The position numbers were made by a program, and so were the translations under genes. This document shows, one piece after another, positions 25,590 to 34,136 of a stretch of DNA of 64,000 nt. Each line of letters begins with the position of its first letter. The stretch's first letter is position 1. The notes under the pieces are model-generated. The model was given only the letters and a program-made list of their open reading frames with translations, was not told the DNA's origin and made no database searches. Location: contig JACKBQ010000001.1 in NCBI GenBank assembly GCA_020634455.1, positions 3,100,001 to 3,164,000 on the forward strand. Direction: 5' to 3'. This DNA comes from Ardenticatenaceae bacterium. GTDB lineage: Bacteria > Chloroflexota > Anaerolineae > Promineifilales > Promineifilaceae.

Positions 25590-26792
25590 GTGAGAATTTT
25601 ATTTGTATGTCGCATGTTGCCCCATTCCCTGGCAAGAGACAGCGGCCGTTTAGATACCTATCATTACATTACTGCTTTGAGCCAGGAGCATGAGCTGACG
25701 CTTGTGGCCTTTGTGCCGCCAGAAGATGAAGTTGGTTTAGAGGGAATGCAGCAGCTTTGTCAAAAAGTTGTAGGCATTGCCTATCAACCTCACGCTTTGG
25801 TGCCACGTTTACGGAGAGCCTGGCATCGTTTTTGGCAGCCCAAGGTTTATGGCCGAAATCATTCGCGGCAATATGTTCTTGCGTTGAAGAAACTGGTGGC
25901 GGCGGGTTCATTTGATGTTGCGGTGGTGGATGGCATGATGGCGGAATACGGCCGTTACCTCAACCCGATTCCCGCCGTTTTGGATGAAGTAGATATTTTT
26001 TCTACTGTGGCTCATCAATATTTTCGTGACGAAAGTCGCTGGCTGCCCAAAATGTGGAACGGCTTCGATTGGCTCCGCACAACAGTGCGGGAAACAACCC
26101 ATTTACAACAATTTGCGGGCATCTTTGTTCGCTCGGCCAAAGATGAGCAGCTTATTCGCGAGTTTGCCCCGCAGCAAAAAATAGCCATTTTGCCTCCCTG
26201 GTTTGAGGGATTGGCTGAACTGACGGCAATTCCAATTAATCGCTCCGAAACACCCCGACTTTTGTTTGTTGGCGCTATGAATATTCCTGCCAATATAACG
26301 GCCGTTACATTTTTTGTTGAAAAAGTATTCCCTCTAATTACATCACAGCGACCAGATGTGCAGTTTGATATCGTTGGCAGTCGCCCTACCGCTGCTGTGC
26401 AAGCTTTGGGTAAATTGCCAAATGTTCAGGTGACCGGTGATGTGCCTAGCTTGACACCATATTATGCCAAGGCAGATATGGTAGTAGTACCACTTTTTAC
26501 GGGGGGTGGGATTATCGTAAAAACATTAAATGGGTTAGCTAGTGGCCGACCGGTTATGACTACCATAATTGGCAATTCTGGTACGGGTGCCAGGGACGGG
26601 CGTGATCTGAGAATCGTTTCAGCTCAGCCTGAAGGTATGGCTACCGCAATTTTAGAGGTATTGGCTGATGATGGTGAGTGGCTTCGGCTAGCAGAAAACG
26701 GCCGTAAATTCATCCAAACCCATTATGATTGGTCGCAAACAACAGCCAATATGGTGCAGTTTCTGCAAAGTGTTAGCCAGCAAAGAACATGA
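25590..26792 (+). CDS. Glycosyltransferase, GT4-like
   Basis: This 400-residue GT-B fold enzyme begins with MRILFVCRMLPHSLARDSGR, typical of sugar transferases that use Rossmann-like N-domains. The C-terminal half has TPYYAKADMVVVPLFTGGGI and VKTLNGLASGRPVMTT, the donor-binding region. The start is GTG at 25590, two bases after the flippase stop. It closes the surface-glycan operon. Confidence 0.88.
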   Translation: MRILFVCRMLPHSLARDSGRLDTYHYITALSQEHELTLVAFVPPEDEVGLEGMQQLCQKVVGIAYQPHALVPRLRRAWHRFWQPKVYGRNHSRQYVLALKKLVAAGSFDVAVVDGMMAEYGRYLNPIPAVLDEVDIFSTVAHQYFRDESRWLPKMWNGFDWLRTTVRETTHLQQFAGIFVRSAKDEQLIREFAPQQKIAILPPWFEGLAELTAIPINRSETPRLLFVGAMNIPANITAVTFFVEKVFPLITSQRPDVQFDIVGSRPTAAVQALGKLPNVQVTGDVPSLTPYYAKADMVVVPLFTGGGIIVKTLNGLASGRPVMTTIIGNSGTGARDGRDLRIVSAQPEGMATAILEVLADDGEWLRLAENGRKFIQTHYDWSQTTANMVQFLQSVSQQRT

Positions 26793-26952
26793 CCCTAATC
26801 CTATAAGGTGTTTGATATATTGGGCCAATATTGCCAGAAATAACCATTTTTACTCCTATAAATAACCCTGTAGTAGTATTCAAATTACGCCGCAAGTTCC
26901 CTATACTTCCATGAGAACTCTAATAGAGCGTCAATCATTTAAGGAGCAAATT

Positions 26953-28428
26953 ATGAAAAAACTATCGCTTATTACAACGCTTGTCATCGCCATGGCTTTA
27001 TTGCTGATTGGCTCAGTGGCTGCCCAAACATTTCCAGATGCAGGTACGGCCGTTACCAACGCTGTTTTGCAAAACCAGGGAACGACAGTTGCAACCGTTG
27101 TTGTTACCTATTATGACAACGCTGGTACTGTTCAAGGAACAGAAAATAAGACCATTCAGCCAAGAGCGGTTATCGAAGTTAAATCCGACGCTGCCCCGCT
27201 GCCCAGCGGCTTTCAAGGTGCGGCCGTTGTTTCTTCTGACCAACCTTTGGCCTCAGTTGTAAGTATCAAAAATGATAACGTTGCTGGCTCTGCTGGGAAC
27301 ACAACGCAGGCTGCATACAATGGTACTTCTAACCCCGACACAACCATTTCCTTCCCATCAGTATGGCGCTTCTCAGGGATCGTTTCCCGGGTTACCATTC
27401 AAAATACGGAAAGCACCACTGCATCAGTAACCGTCAAATTTGCCGATCGCGATGGTAATGCGCTGGGAACCTGTACGCCATCACTCAATGGATTTGGTTC
27501 TATTACGTATGATATGCGTACGCCTCCCACTTGTGCTGGTTGGGGCGATGCTGTTGCCGATGGTTCAATTACAGCGACATCTGCCAACCTGTTGGCTGGC
27601 GCTTCCACAGCTGCATGGTCGAATCGTGCGGGTGGTTACCAGGCATTAACTTCTGTTGACGCAGGTACTGTTTTGTATGCACCTTCACACTTCCGCTTTA
27701 AGGCGAATGCAAGTGATGCTGAATACACACTCTTCTCTGCAATTAACATTCAGAATACGGATCCGGTAAACGCTGCTCCAATTAAGGCAGAATACTTCAC
27801 CCGTGGCGATACTTCTGGTGTTCCAGTAAAAACAATCAACATCACAGTGCCAGCCGGCTCCGCTATTGGTTTGAATACCAAAAATGGCGCTTCGGTTGCT
27901 GCCAGTGCGTTCAACGCATTGGGTACCAGCTGGGATGGTTCTGTTAAGATCACATCACTTAACAGTATTCCCATTGTTGGAACGGGTATTACAACTTGGG
28001 GCACATCTGGTTATGCCGGTATGTATACCTTAGCATCTGCATCAACTGCATCGGATACCATTTTTGTTCCAGCGCAGTACCGCCGTGTTGTAAGTGGTAG
28101 TTGGGCCCAATGGTCTGCTATCAATCTGCAAAATATTGGTGGTTCCACTGTAGCAGCTGCGAACCTAACAGTAACCTATGTTGATACAAACGGTAATACC
28201 GTTGCTACTTTCACGGGTGCGAACTTGCCTGGTAGCCTGGCGACAGGGGCAGCCTTCGGCTTGAATACCCGAAATGGTGGTGACTTGAGCTCCAGTTCGT
28301 TCAATGGCCTTGGTCAAAGTTTCATCGGCGGTATTCTCATTGAAGGACCTCCTGGAAGTCAGCTTGTGGCTGTTGCTAATATCATTTATAGCAATCGTGC
28401 TAGTGTTTACAATGGTGTTGGCCAATAA
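26953..28428 (+). CDS. Secreted surface protein with four beta-rich repeats
   Basis: This 491-residue protein has a signal peptide (MKKLSLITTLVIAMALLLIG to SVAAQ, cut probably after about residue 24). Four repeats of about 100-120 residues follow, each starting with a variant of (A/V)-x-I-Q-N and containing Y-x-D-x-x-G-N and a late F-x-G-x-I/V. They look like immunoglobulin-like beta sandwiches. It has no anchor or sorting motif that I can see. It has AAGGAG before ATG 26953 and its own terminator at 28454-28485, so it is transcribed alone, probably highly. Function, adhesin or coat protein, is inferred. Confidence 0.8.
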   Translation: MKKLSLITTLVIAMALLLIGSVAAQTFPDAGTAVTNAVLQNQGTTVATVVVTYYDNAGTVQGTENKTIQPRAVIEVKSDAAPLPSGFQGAAVVSSDQPLASVVSIKNDNVAGSAGNTTQAAYNGTSNPDTTISFPSVWRFSGIVSRVTIQNTESTTASVTVKFADRDGNALGTCTPSLNGFGSITYDMRTPPTCAGWGDAVADGSITATSANLLAGASTAAWSNRAGGYQALTSVDAGTVLYAPSHFRFKANASDAEYTLFSAINIQNTDPVNAAPIKAEYFTRGDTSGVPVKTINITVPAGSAIGLNTKNGASVAASAFNALGTSWDGSVKITSLNSIPIVGTGITTWGTSGYAGMYTLASASTASDTIFVPAQYRRVVSGSWAQWSAINLQNIGGSTVAAANLTVTYVDTNGNTVATFTGANLPGSLATGAAFGLNTRNGGDLSSSSFNGLGQSFIGGILIEGPPGSQLVAVANIIYSNRASVYNGVGQ

Positions 28429-28453
28429 GTTGATCAGACGCGATTAGAGTTTA

Positions 28454-28485
28454 AAAGGGTAGAAGAATTTTCTTCTACCCTTTTT
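28454..28485. terminator. Rho-independent terminator
   Basis: GGGTAGAAGA at 28457-28466 pairs with TCTTCTACCC at 28471-28480 around a four-base loop, followed by seven T. The left side has an A run, so it can act in both directions. It serves the secreted repeat gene and overlaps the 3' end of the convergent glycosyltransferase gene. Confidence 0.92.
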
Positions 28486-29365
28486 TTATTATGTGCCAAC
28501 CATCTTGCAGACCTTTAATATAGGCCAACAATGTTGATATTTGTCTTTGCCAAAGTAAACGGCCGATTTTTTTCAAGGCACTACCTGACCGAAATAATAA
28601 AATCAGGAGAGGTTGTCCTTCTTGGGCATGAAGGTAAAAAAAGATGGCGCTGCTTTTTGCCTGATGGTAGAGTTGGCTGGGGGAGCTTTGCCCACCAGAG
28701 GAAAAAGAGACTTGGTGGTAAACATGGGCATTGGCCACTAAGCGTAGTCTAAGACCTGCCTGACGTAAACGGATGGACCAATCCAAATCTTCATAATACA
28801 TGAAGTATTTTTCGTCGAACAGCCCAATTGGGGAAACGGCCGTTACATTCACTAATAAGCTAGTGCCAACCAAATAATCTACATCTCTGGTTTTTTGCCA
28901 CTTAGACCCATCCCGCTCGCCTTGCCCCGTTTCGCGCATTTCCAAAAGCCGAGGGTGTTGTGCGGCCCCTGCAAACCAGATGTATTCAGGTTGAGCCTGA
29001 TAAAAAATTTTTGGTGAGAGTAAGCCAATGTCTGCGGCCGTTTCTGCCATTAATTGTTCAACCATGGTTGGCGTAACAAAAGCATCATTGTTAAGCAGTA
29101 GCGCCCATTTGTATTCATGTTCTTGCGCCCAGCGTAAGCCAATGTTGCAGCCACGGGCAAACCCAAGATTTTCAGGTAACGGTACGATAATTGTATCCGG
29201 TAAACTTTGCTGGAATACTGATACGGACTCATCTCCAGAACCATTGTCAATTACCATGATCTTGAGGTTTGGGTATGTGCTTTGTTGCAGCGTTTTTACG
29301 CATTCAATGGTCAGCGCTGGTTGTCGCCAGTTCAAAATGATTGCAAGGAGAGGGGGTTCGTTCAT
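28475..29365 (-). CDS. Glycosyltransferase, GT2 family (rhamnosyltransferase-like)
   Basis: This 296-residue enzyme is a GT-A inverting transferase. The motifs are VIDNGSGDES, the DXD-like LLNNDAFV and the ED-site MYYEDLDWSIRLRQAG. It resembles rhamnosyltransferase-like GT2 enzymes of polysaccharide clusters. Its ATG overlaps the upstream gene's stop by four bases. Its last codons run into the terminator hairpin of the convergent gene, so the two transcripts share a 3' region. Confidence 0.9.
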   Translation of the reverse strand: MNEPPLLAIILNWRQPALTIECVKTLQQSTYPNLKIMVIDNGSGDESVSVFQQSLPDTIIVPLPENLGFARGCNIGLRWAQEHEYKWALLLNNDAFVTPTMVEQLMAETAADIGLLSPKIFYQAQPEYIWFAGAAQHPRLLEMRETGQGERDGSKWQKTRDVDYLVGTSLLVNVTAVSPIGLFDEKYFMYYEDLDWSIRLRQAGLRLRLVANAHVYHQVSFSSGGQSSPSQLYHQAKSSAIFFYLHAQEGQPLLILLFRSGSALKKIGRLLWQRQISTLLAYIKGLQDGWHIIKKG

Positions 29366-30228
29366 TTAGGCTCTACTTTTCGGCTTGCACCCCAGCACCA
29401 GGCTATTTTTGTCCAGAATATGGCCGGAATTGTGTACCAGAATTTTGTTAGAATGTACGGCCGTTTCCACAAAATTCGGCTCGTGGCCCAAGCTGCAATA
29501 AAGGGCGAAAAAAACAAAACGAGTTTGGGATAACGTAGCAACCCCGGTGCGCTTAATAAATCCTGGTGGGTCAGCCGCAATTGGCGCATGTGGTAACCAG
29601 AAAGCGCACAGTCGCGCCAGACTGCCCGAGGCCTAAAGCGATTGTGTTGATGATTGACGGCGGCTGAGGGCCAAAAGTATGGCTGAATTCCGGCGCGACG
29701 CATACGAGTCGTCCAATCCACATCTTCTACCCGATTGATAGCTTCATTCATGCCACCCACACTCTGGAAAACTTCCCGGTTCACCGACAGATTGAGCGTG
29801 GCTAAAAAATCACGTGGGCCAGCATTGTTTAAGCTCAACACCTCATGAAACAAGGTCAAATTATAGGTAAGGTGCCAATAGTTCAGGCCCTCAGGAAGGA
29901 CACTCCCGCTTACCACTTTATGCCCGGCTTTGTGTGCTTCCTGGTGTGCAGAAAGCCAGGTTGGCACCGGAATACAGTCGCTGTCTAAAAAAATCAAAAG
30001 GTCTGCATCTGTTGCTGATGCCCCTCGGTTACGGGCAACGGCCGCCAGAACAGGCTGCTGAGTGTCAATAAAGGTTATTGGTAATTGAGTGGGGATTTTT
30101 CCAGAATCATCCTTACCAACAACAATGATTTCAGGCTGCTGGTCAACATTTTGTTGCTGCAAGACGGCCGTAATGATCTGCTCAATAATGGGTGAGTTAA
30201 GGGAAGGGATGATGACGGCCGTTTTCAT
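29362..30228 (-). CDS. Glycosyltransferase, GT2 family
   Basis: This 288-residue enzyme is a GT-A transferase with AVIIPSLNSPIIE at the N-terminus, LIFLDSDCIPVP (DXD-like) and INRVEDVDWTTRMRRAG. A C-terminal hydrophobic segment (about residues 245-285) may anchor it to the membrane. I chose ATG 30228; the upstream extension lacks homology and overlaps the previous gene. It is the middle gene of a three-gene minus operon (spacing 13 bases from the gene upstream, 4-base overlap with the one downstream). Confidence 0.88.
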   Translation of the reverse strand: MKTAVIIPSLNSPIIEQIITAVLQQQNVDQQPEIIVVGKDDSGKIPTQLPITFIDTQQPVLAAVARNRGASATDADLLIFLDSDCIPVPTWLSAHQEAHKAGHKVVSGSVLPEGLNYWHLTYNLTLFHEVLSLNNAGPRDFLATLNLSVNREVFQSVGGMNEAINRVEDVDWTTRMRRAGIQPYFWPSAAVNHQHNRFRPRAVWRDCALSGYHMRQLRLTHQDLLSAPGLLRYPKLVLFFSPFIAAWATSRILWKRPYILTKFWYTIPAIFWTKIAWCWGASRKVEPK

Positions 30229-30241
30229 AGTATGAATTTGA

Positions 30242-31393
30242 TTATTTCGTAAAGCTGTTTTCATGGCTCTCTGCCAGGGCTTTGAGCTGGAAAACGAGCT
30301 TGCTCCAGGAAAAACGGCCGTTCTCCACCGCCACATTCTCCCTAAACATTCCCTCCAACTCCTGAGCAAAATAGCGTTCAATAGCTGCTGCCAGGGCGGT
30401 TGGGTTTTCAGGGGGGATGACAAGGCCCGTACGGCCGTCTGCTACCGCTTCGGCCAGCCCGCCCACATGGGTTGTAATCACCGGCGTGTTTAACCCAAAT
30501 GCTATCTGAATAATGCCGCTTTGGGTCGCGCTGCGATAAGGCAAGACGACCACGTTTGCCCGCTTGATGTAAGCGGCCAGTAGTTCGTTTGGCAGATACG
30601 CATCAATAATGGTTACATGGTCCGCCAGCCCTAAACGGGCTATCTGCTTCTGGGATTCTGCCAACCCATCTTGCCAGAATTCCCCGGCCACCAAAAGATG
30701 CAACGGCCGTTTCACCAAAGCAATGGCTTCCAATAAGATGTCTAATCCTTTGTACGGCCGTACCAAACCGCAAAATAGTAGCAGTGGACGATCGGGTGGC
30801 AATGAAATCGGCAATGTTTCTTCGCTCTGTTCCCCCAAGGCCGCATACGTTGGATGAGGCGAAACAGCAATCTTGGCTTCGGGCAAGTAGTTATGCAAAA
30901 TGTTTGCATCAGCCTGCGAATGCACGATGAAGCTGTCGCCAGTTCCCAGCACCGTTTTTAGCACGCGCGGCAGCAACAGCTGGCTCAGACGACCTTGCTC
31001 ATGCGGCCGTACGTTGTGGCAGATGAAAATGAGTCTGGGCCGTGGCTTCAACCGGCGGATGCCGCGCCCCAGCGCCGTCCAAACTGGCGCAAAGTAGGGA
31101 TGCCACCACGGAATTACGACCACATCCGGCTGCCAATGGCGAATTTGGCGCAGGGTGTGCCGCCAGGTCAATGGATTGAGGGGGTCGAGTTGGTAGCGGG
31201 CTTCGGTTTGCAACGGCCGTTCACTGGGGTCCTTATCACTTTTGCCTGGAAACAGCCAGGCCGGGTACTGCCGCGAAAACGACAGCAACAGCACCTCGTG
31301 CTGCTCCCGCAGGTGCTGCGCCAGCAGCGTGGTGTAGTGGGCAATGCCGCCCCGGTACGGGTACGTCGGCCCGATTAAACAAAAGCGCGTCAT
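30242..31393 (-). CDS. Glycosyltransferase, GT4 family
   Basis: This 383-residue enzyme has the N-terminal GPTYPYRGGIAHY of the GT4 group, FCGLVRPYKGLDILLEA for the linker and VVLPYRSATQSGIIQIAFG for the donor site. It is the first gene of the operon 31393-28475 and may start the assembly of a short surface glycan together with the two GT2 enzymes downstream. The same region codes no flippase or polymerase on this strand. Confidence 0.9.
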   Translation of the reverse strand: MTRFCLIGPTYPYRGGIAHYTTLLAQHLREQHEVLLLSFSRQYPAWLFPGKSDKDPSERPLQTEARYQLDPLNPLTWRHTLRQIRHWQPDVVVIPWWHPYFAPVWTALGRGIRRLKPRPRLIFICHNVRPHEQGRLSQLLLPRVLKTVLGTGDSFIVHSQADANILHNYLPEAKIAVSPHPTYAALGEQSEETLPISLPPDRPLLLFCGLVRPYKGLDILLEAIALVKRPLHLLVAGEFWQDGLAESQKQIARLGLADHVTIIDAYLPNELLAAYIKRANVVVLPYRSATQSGIIQIAFGLNTPVITTHVGGLAEAVADGRTGLVIPPENPTALAAAIERYFAQELEGMFRENVAVENGRFSWSKLVFQLKALAESHENSFTK

Positions 31394-31444
31394 GGGCAGG
31401 ATTATAGTTGCCAGTTAGCCAGTTTGCGAGTTTGTTCATTTGAG

Positions 31445-31517
31445 CCAATGGGACGCAGATTAACGCCGAGGACGCCGATAAGAAAAAATCAGCGTTATCA
31501 GCGTTTATCCTCGTGCT
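31445..31517. repeat. Intergenic inverted repeat of GATAAACGC type
   Basis: GGGACGCAGATTAACGCC and TCAGCGTTATCAGCGTTTATCC alternate so that parts of the region can pair. It resembles the repeat at 1815-1850. It lies upstream of the deformylase gene. Confidence 0.6.
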
Positions 31518-31590
31518 ATTTCTTTAAACCGATTAGCTGAGCCCTTATAGCTACTTGCCCCCACTCTTATTCCGCAGATAATTACGGCTT

Positions 31591-32184
31591 ATGACTGAAT
31601 TACAAATTGTGACCCTGCCCGATGAAGGTTTGCGCAAAAAAGCCCGTCCTGTCACCAAGTTTGACGACGACCTGCAAACTCTCATTGATAATATGATTGA
31701 AACGATGCGCACCGCCAATGGCGTGGGGCTGGCTGCGCCCCAAATTGGCCAATCGCTCCAGCTGGCGGTCATCGAAACGCTGCCCAAAGAAGACGAAAAT
31801 GGGGAAGACATTCCCAATTCGCGCGAGCTGTTTGTGATTGTAAACCCGCGCATCGTCTGGGAATCCCGCGAGGTGATTGATGGCATCGAAGGCTGTCTCT
31901 CGATTCCGGGATACGTGGGCGAAGTGGAACGTGCCTACGCCGTCCGCGTGCGCGCGCAGGACCGACGCGGCAAGCCGCTCAAGCTGCGCCTCAAAGGGTG
32001 GACGGCCCGCATCTTCCAGCACGAAATCGATCATCTGGACGGGGTTCTCTACATTGACAAGCTCACTGACCGCGAAAAGTTCTGGACCGACGAAGAATAT
32101 TACAACATGCGGCAGGAAGAACTGGAAGCGGAAGATGCTGAAGAGAATGTTGATGAAACGGCCGTTCCCGAAAATAGAGATTAG
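31591..32184 (+). CDS. def: Peptide deformylase
   Basis: This 197-residue enzyme removes the formyl group from the N-terminal methionine of nascent proteins. All three signatures are visible: GVGLAAPQIG (44-53), EGCLSIPG (100-107, metal ligand Cys102) and QHEIDHLDG (143-151, ligands His144 and His148, catalytic Glu145). The C-terminal tail is extended and acidic. It is followed after 66 bases by gatC and then gatA, a translation-related group. Confidence 0.95.
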   Translation: MTELQIVTLPDEGLRKKARPVTKFDDDLQTLIDNMIETMRTANGVGLAAPQIGQSLQLAVIETLPKEDENGEDIPNSRELFVIVNPRIVWESREVIDGIEGCLSIPGYVGEVERAYAVRVRAQDRRGKPLKLRLKGWTARIFQHEIDHLDGVLYIDKLTDREKFWTDEEYYNMRQEELEAEDAEENVDETAVPENRD

Positions 32185-32237
32185 AGATTGGAAACTGGAG
32201 ATTAATTTAGTCTCCAATCTCCAGTCTCCAATCTCCC
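32173..32237. repeat. AGAGATTAGAGATTGG / CCAATCTCC repeat
   Basis: The gap between the deformylase and gatC genes contains AGAGATTAGAGATTGGAAACTGGAGATT facing CTCCAATCTCCAGTCTCCAATC, giving a foldable inverted repeat like the one at 16841-16905. Confidence 0.7.
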
Positions 32238-32250
32238 CAAAGGAAATTCC

Positions 32251-32553
32251 ATGTCGCTAACCCTCGCCGATGTTGAAAAAATTGCCCATCTGGCTCGCCT
32301 GGAGCTGACTGAGGCTGAAAAAAAGAAATACCTGGATCAACTCTCCGCCATTTTGGATTATGCTGAGCGGCTCAACGAGCTGGATTTGACAGACATTCCC
32401 CCCACTTCCCACGCCATCGCCCAACAAAACATCATGCGGCCCGACGTAGCCGAACCGTCTCTGCCGATGGAAGATTTGCTCTTCAACGCCCCGCAGCAAA
32501 AAGCGAACCAGTTTGTGGTTCAAGCGGTGCTGGATGATGGAGGCAGTGCGTAA
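32251..32553 (+). CDS. gatC: Aspartyl/glutamyl-tRNA amidotransferase subunit C
   Basis: This 100-residue protein is the small subunit of GatCAB, which converts mischarged Glu-tRNA(Gln) and Asp-tRNA(Asn) to the amide forms. The sequence shows KIAHLARLELTEAEKKKYLDQL, the family hallmark, then NELDLTDIPPTSHA and MRPDVAEPSLPMEDLL. GGAAATTCC before ATG 32251 gives a weak ribosome binding site. It is followed by gatA, but gatB is 5 kb away. Confidence 0.93.
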   Translation: MSLTLADVEKIAHLARLELTEAEKKKYLDQLSAILDYAERLNELDLTDIPPTSHAIAQQNIMRPDVAEPSLPMEDLLFNAPQQKANQFVVQAVLDDGGSA

Positions 32554-32564
32554 AATCATTGTAA

Positions 32565-32585
32565 GGGCAGGTCTCAGACCTGCCC
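32565..32585. repeat. 9-bp inverted repeat between gatC and gatA
   Basis: GGGCAGGTC at 32565-32573 pairs exactly with GACCTGCCC at 32577-32585 around TCA. It is a short perfect hairpin in the gatC-gatA spacer, of the GTAGGGGCAGGTC-type repeat common in this group (family memory). Confidence 0.85.
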
Positions 32586-32604
32586 CTACGCCCAAAACTT
32601 GCCA

Positions 32605-34065
32605 ATGGATATTTCAAAACTTTCTTTAGTTGAATTACGGGCCATGCTGCGGCGTGGCGAGATTAGTAGCGTAGCGGCTACCGAGGCGATGCTGGATCGC
32701 ATCGTGGACGTGGATAACGACCTGCAAAGCTACCTCACCCTCACCGATGAGCTGGCCTTGGAACAGGCCCAAGCGGCCGATGCGCGGCTGGCCAACGGCG
32801 AGCGCACGCCACTGCTGGGCGTGCCCGTGGCCGTCAAGGACATCATCTGCACCGAGGGCGTGCCGACCACGGCGGGCAGCAAAATCCTGGAAGGGTTTGT
32901 GCCGCCGTACGATGCGTTTGTGGTGCAAAAACTGAAAGCGGCCGGGGCAGTCATTCTGGGCAAGACCAACACCGACGAGTTTGCGATGGGCTCCTCCACA
33001 GAAAACTCGGCCTACTTCACGACGCGCAATCCGTGGGACCACGAGCGGGTGCCGGGTGGCAGCAGCGGCGGCAGTGCGGCGGCGGTGGCGGCGGGGTTGG
33101 CTTACGCTGCCTTGGGCACAGACACGGGCGGCAGCGTGCGCCAGCCAGCGTCTTTTTGTGGTATTGCGGGATTGAGACCGACATACGGCCGTATCTCCCG
33201 CTGGGGTGTGGTTGCTTTTGCCTCTACGCTGGACCAGGTGGGAACATTCGGCCGTACCGTGGCCGACACCACCGCCCTTTTCCAGGCGATCGCTGGGCAT
33301 GACCCGAACGACAGCACCTCGCTCAACGTGCCCGTGCCCGACTTTGAAGCGGCGCTGACTGGCGACATCAAAGGGCTGCGCGTGGGCGTGCCCAAGGAAT
33401 ATTTTATTGAGGGGATTGATGCGGAGGTGGAAACGGCCGTACGCAGCGCCATCGCCAAGCTGGAAGAACTGGGTGCGGAGATTGTGGAAATCAGCCTGCC
33501 GCACACCAGCTATGCCCTGCCCGTCTACTACCTCATTGCTCCCGCCGAAGCCAGCGCCAACCTGGCCCGCTACGACGGCATTCGCTTTGGCCCGCGCGTG
33601 ATGGGCAGCGACATGATTGACAGTGTCAAAAAGACCCGCGCCCTGTTTGGCCCAGAAGTGAAGCGGCGCATCATGCTAGGCACCTACGCCCTCAGCGCGG
33701 GCTACTACGATGAATATTACGGCCGTGCCCTTAAAGTGCGTACGCTGCTCAAGCAAGATTTCCTCAACGCGTTCGAGCAAGTAGACGTGATTGCCACGCC
33801 CACCTCGCCTACCACCGCCTTCAAAATTGGCGAAAACGTGGATGATCCGCTGGCGATGTACCTGCAAGACATCTTCACCCTGTCCGTGAACTTGAGTGCC
33901 AGCTGCGGCCTCTCCGTCCCCTGCGGCTTCGACAGCAAAGAGCTGCCCATCGGCCTCCAGCTCATCGGCAACGCCCTGCAAGAAGCCACCATTTTGAATG
34001 CTGCTTTCGCTTATGAACAGGCCACCAATTGGCACGATCAACTGCCGGTAATCGGTAAACAGTAA
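32605..34065 (+). CDS. gatA: Aspartyl/glutamyl-tRNA amidotransferase subunit A
   Basis: This 486-residue amidase subunit releases ammonia from glutamine for the GatCAB reaction. The Ser-cisSer-Lys triad is visible: Lys78 in AVKDIICTEG, the cis-Ser region GGSSGGSAAA (151-160) and the nucleophile in GTDTGGSVRQPAS (Ser177). I use the ATG at 32605; a TTG two codons upstream would add two residues. No good ribosome site is visible. The C-terminal residues (VIGKQ) are encoded by the edge of a GATTACCG repeat. Confidence 0.94.
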   Translation: MDISKLSLVELRAMLRRGEISSVAATEAMLDRIVDVDNDLQSYLTLTDELALEQAQAADARLANGERTPLLGVPVAVKDIICTEGVPTTAGSKILEGFVPPYDAFVVQKLKAAGAVILGKTNTDEFAMGSSTENSAYFTTRNPWDHERVPGGSSGGSAAAVAAGLAYAALGTDTGGSVRQPASFCGIAGLRPTYGRISRWGVVAFASTLDQVGTFGRTVADTTALFQAIAGHDPNDSTSLNVPVPDFEAALTGDIKGLRVGVPKEYFIEGIDAEVETAVRSAIAKLEELGAEIVEISLPHTSYALPVYYLIAPAEASANLARYDGIRFGPRVMGSDMIDSVKKTRALFGPEVKRRIMLGTYALSAGYYDEYYGRALKVRTLLKQDFLNAFEQVDVIATPTSPTTAFKIGENVDDPLAMYLQDIFTLSVNLSASCGLSVPCGFDSKELPIGLQLIGNALQEATILNAAFAYEQATNWHDQLPVIGKQ

Positions 34066-34121
34066 TCGGTAAACGGTGGCCAACTGATTACCGATTACGG
34101 ATAACGGATGACCGTTTACCA
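34045..34121. repeat. GATTACCGATTAC-type repeat, copy at the gatA 3' end
   Basis: It contains GGTAATCGGTAAACAGTAAT and a facing GATTACCGATTACGG. It supplies the last codons and stop of gatA and ends shortly before the nucleotidyltransferase start. It matches the copies at 5590-5690 and 13755-13800. Confidence 0.75.
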
Positions 34122-34136
34122 AACACGGAGCACATC

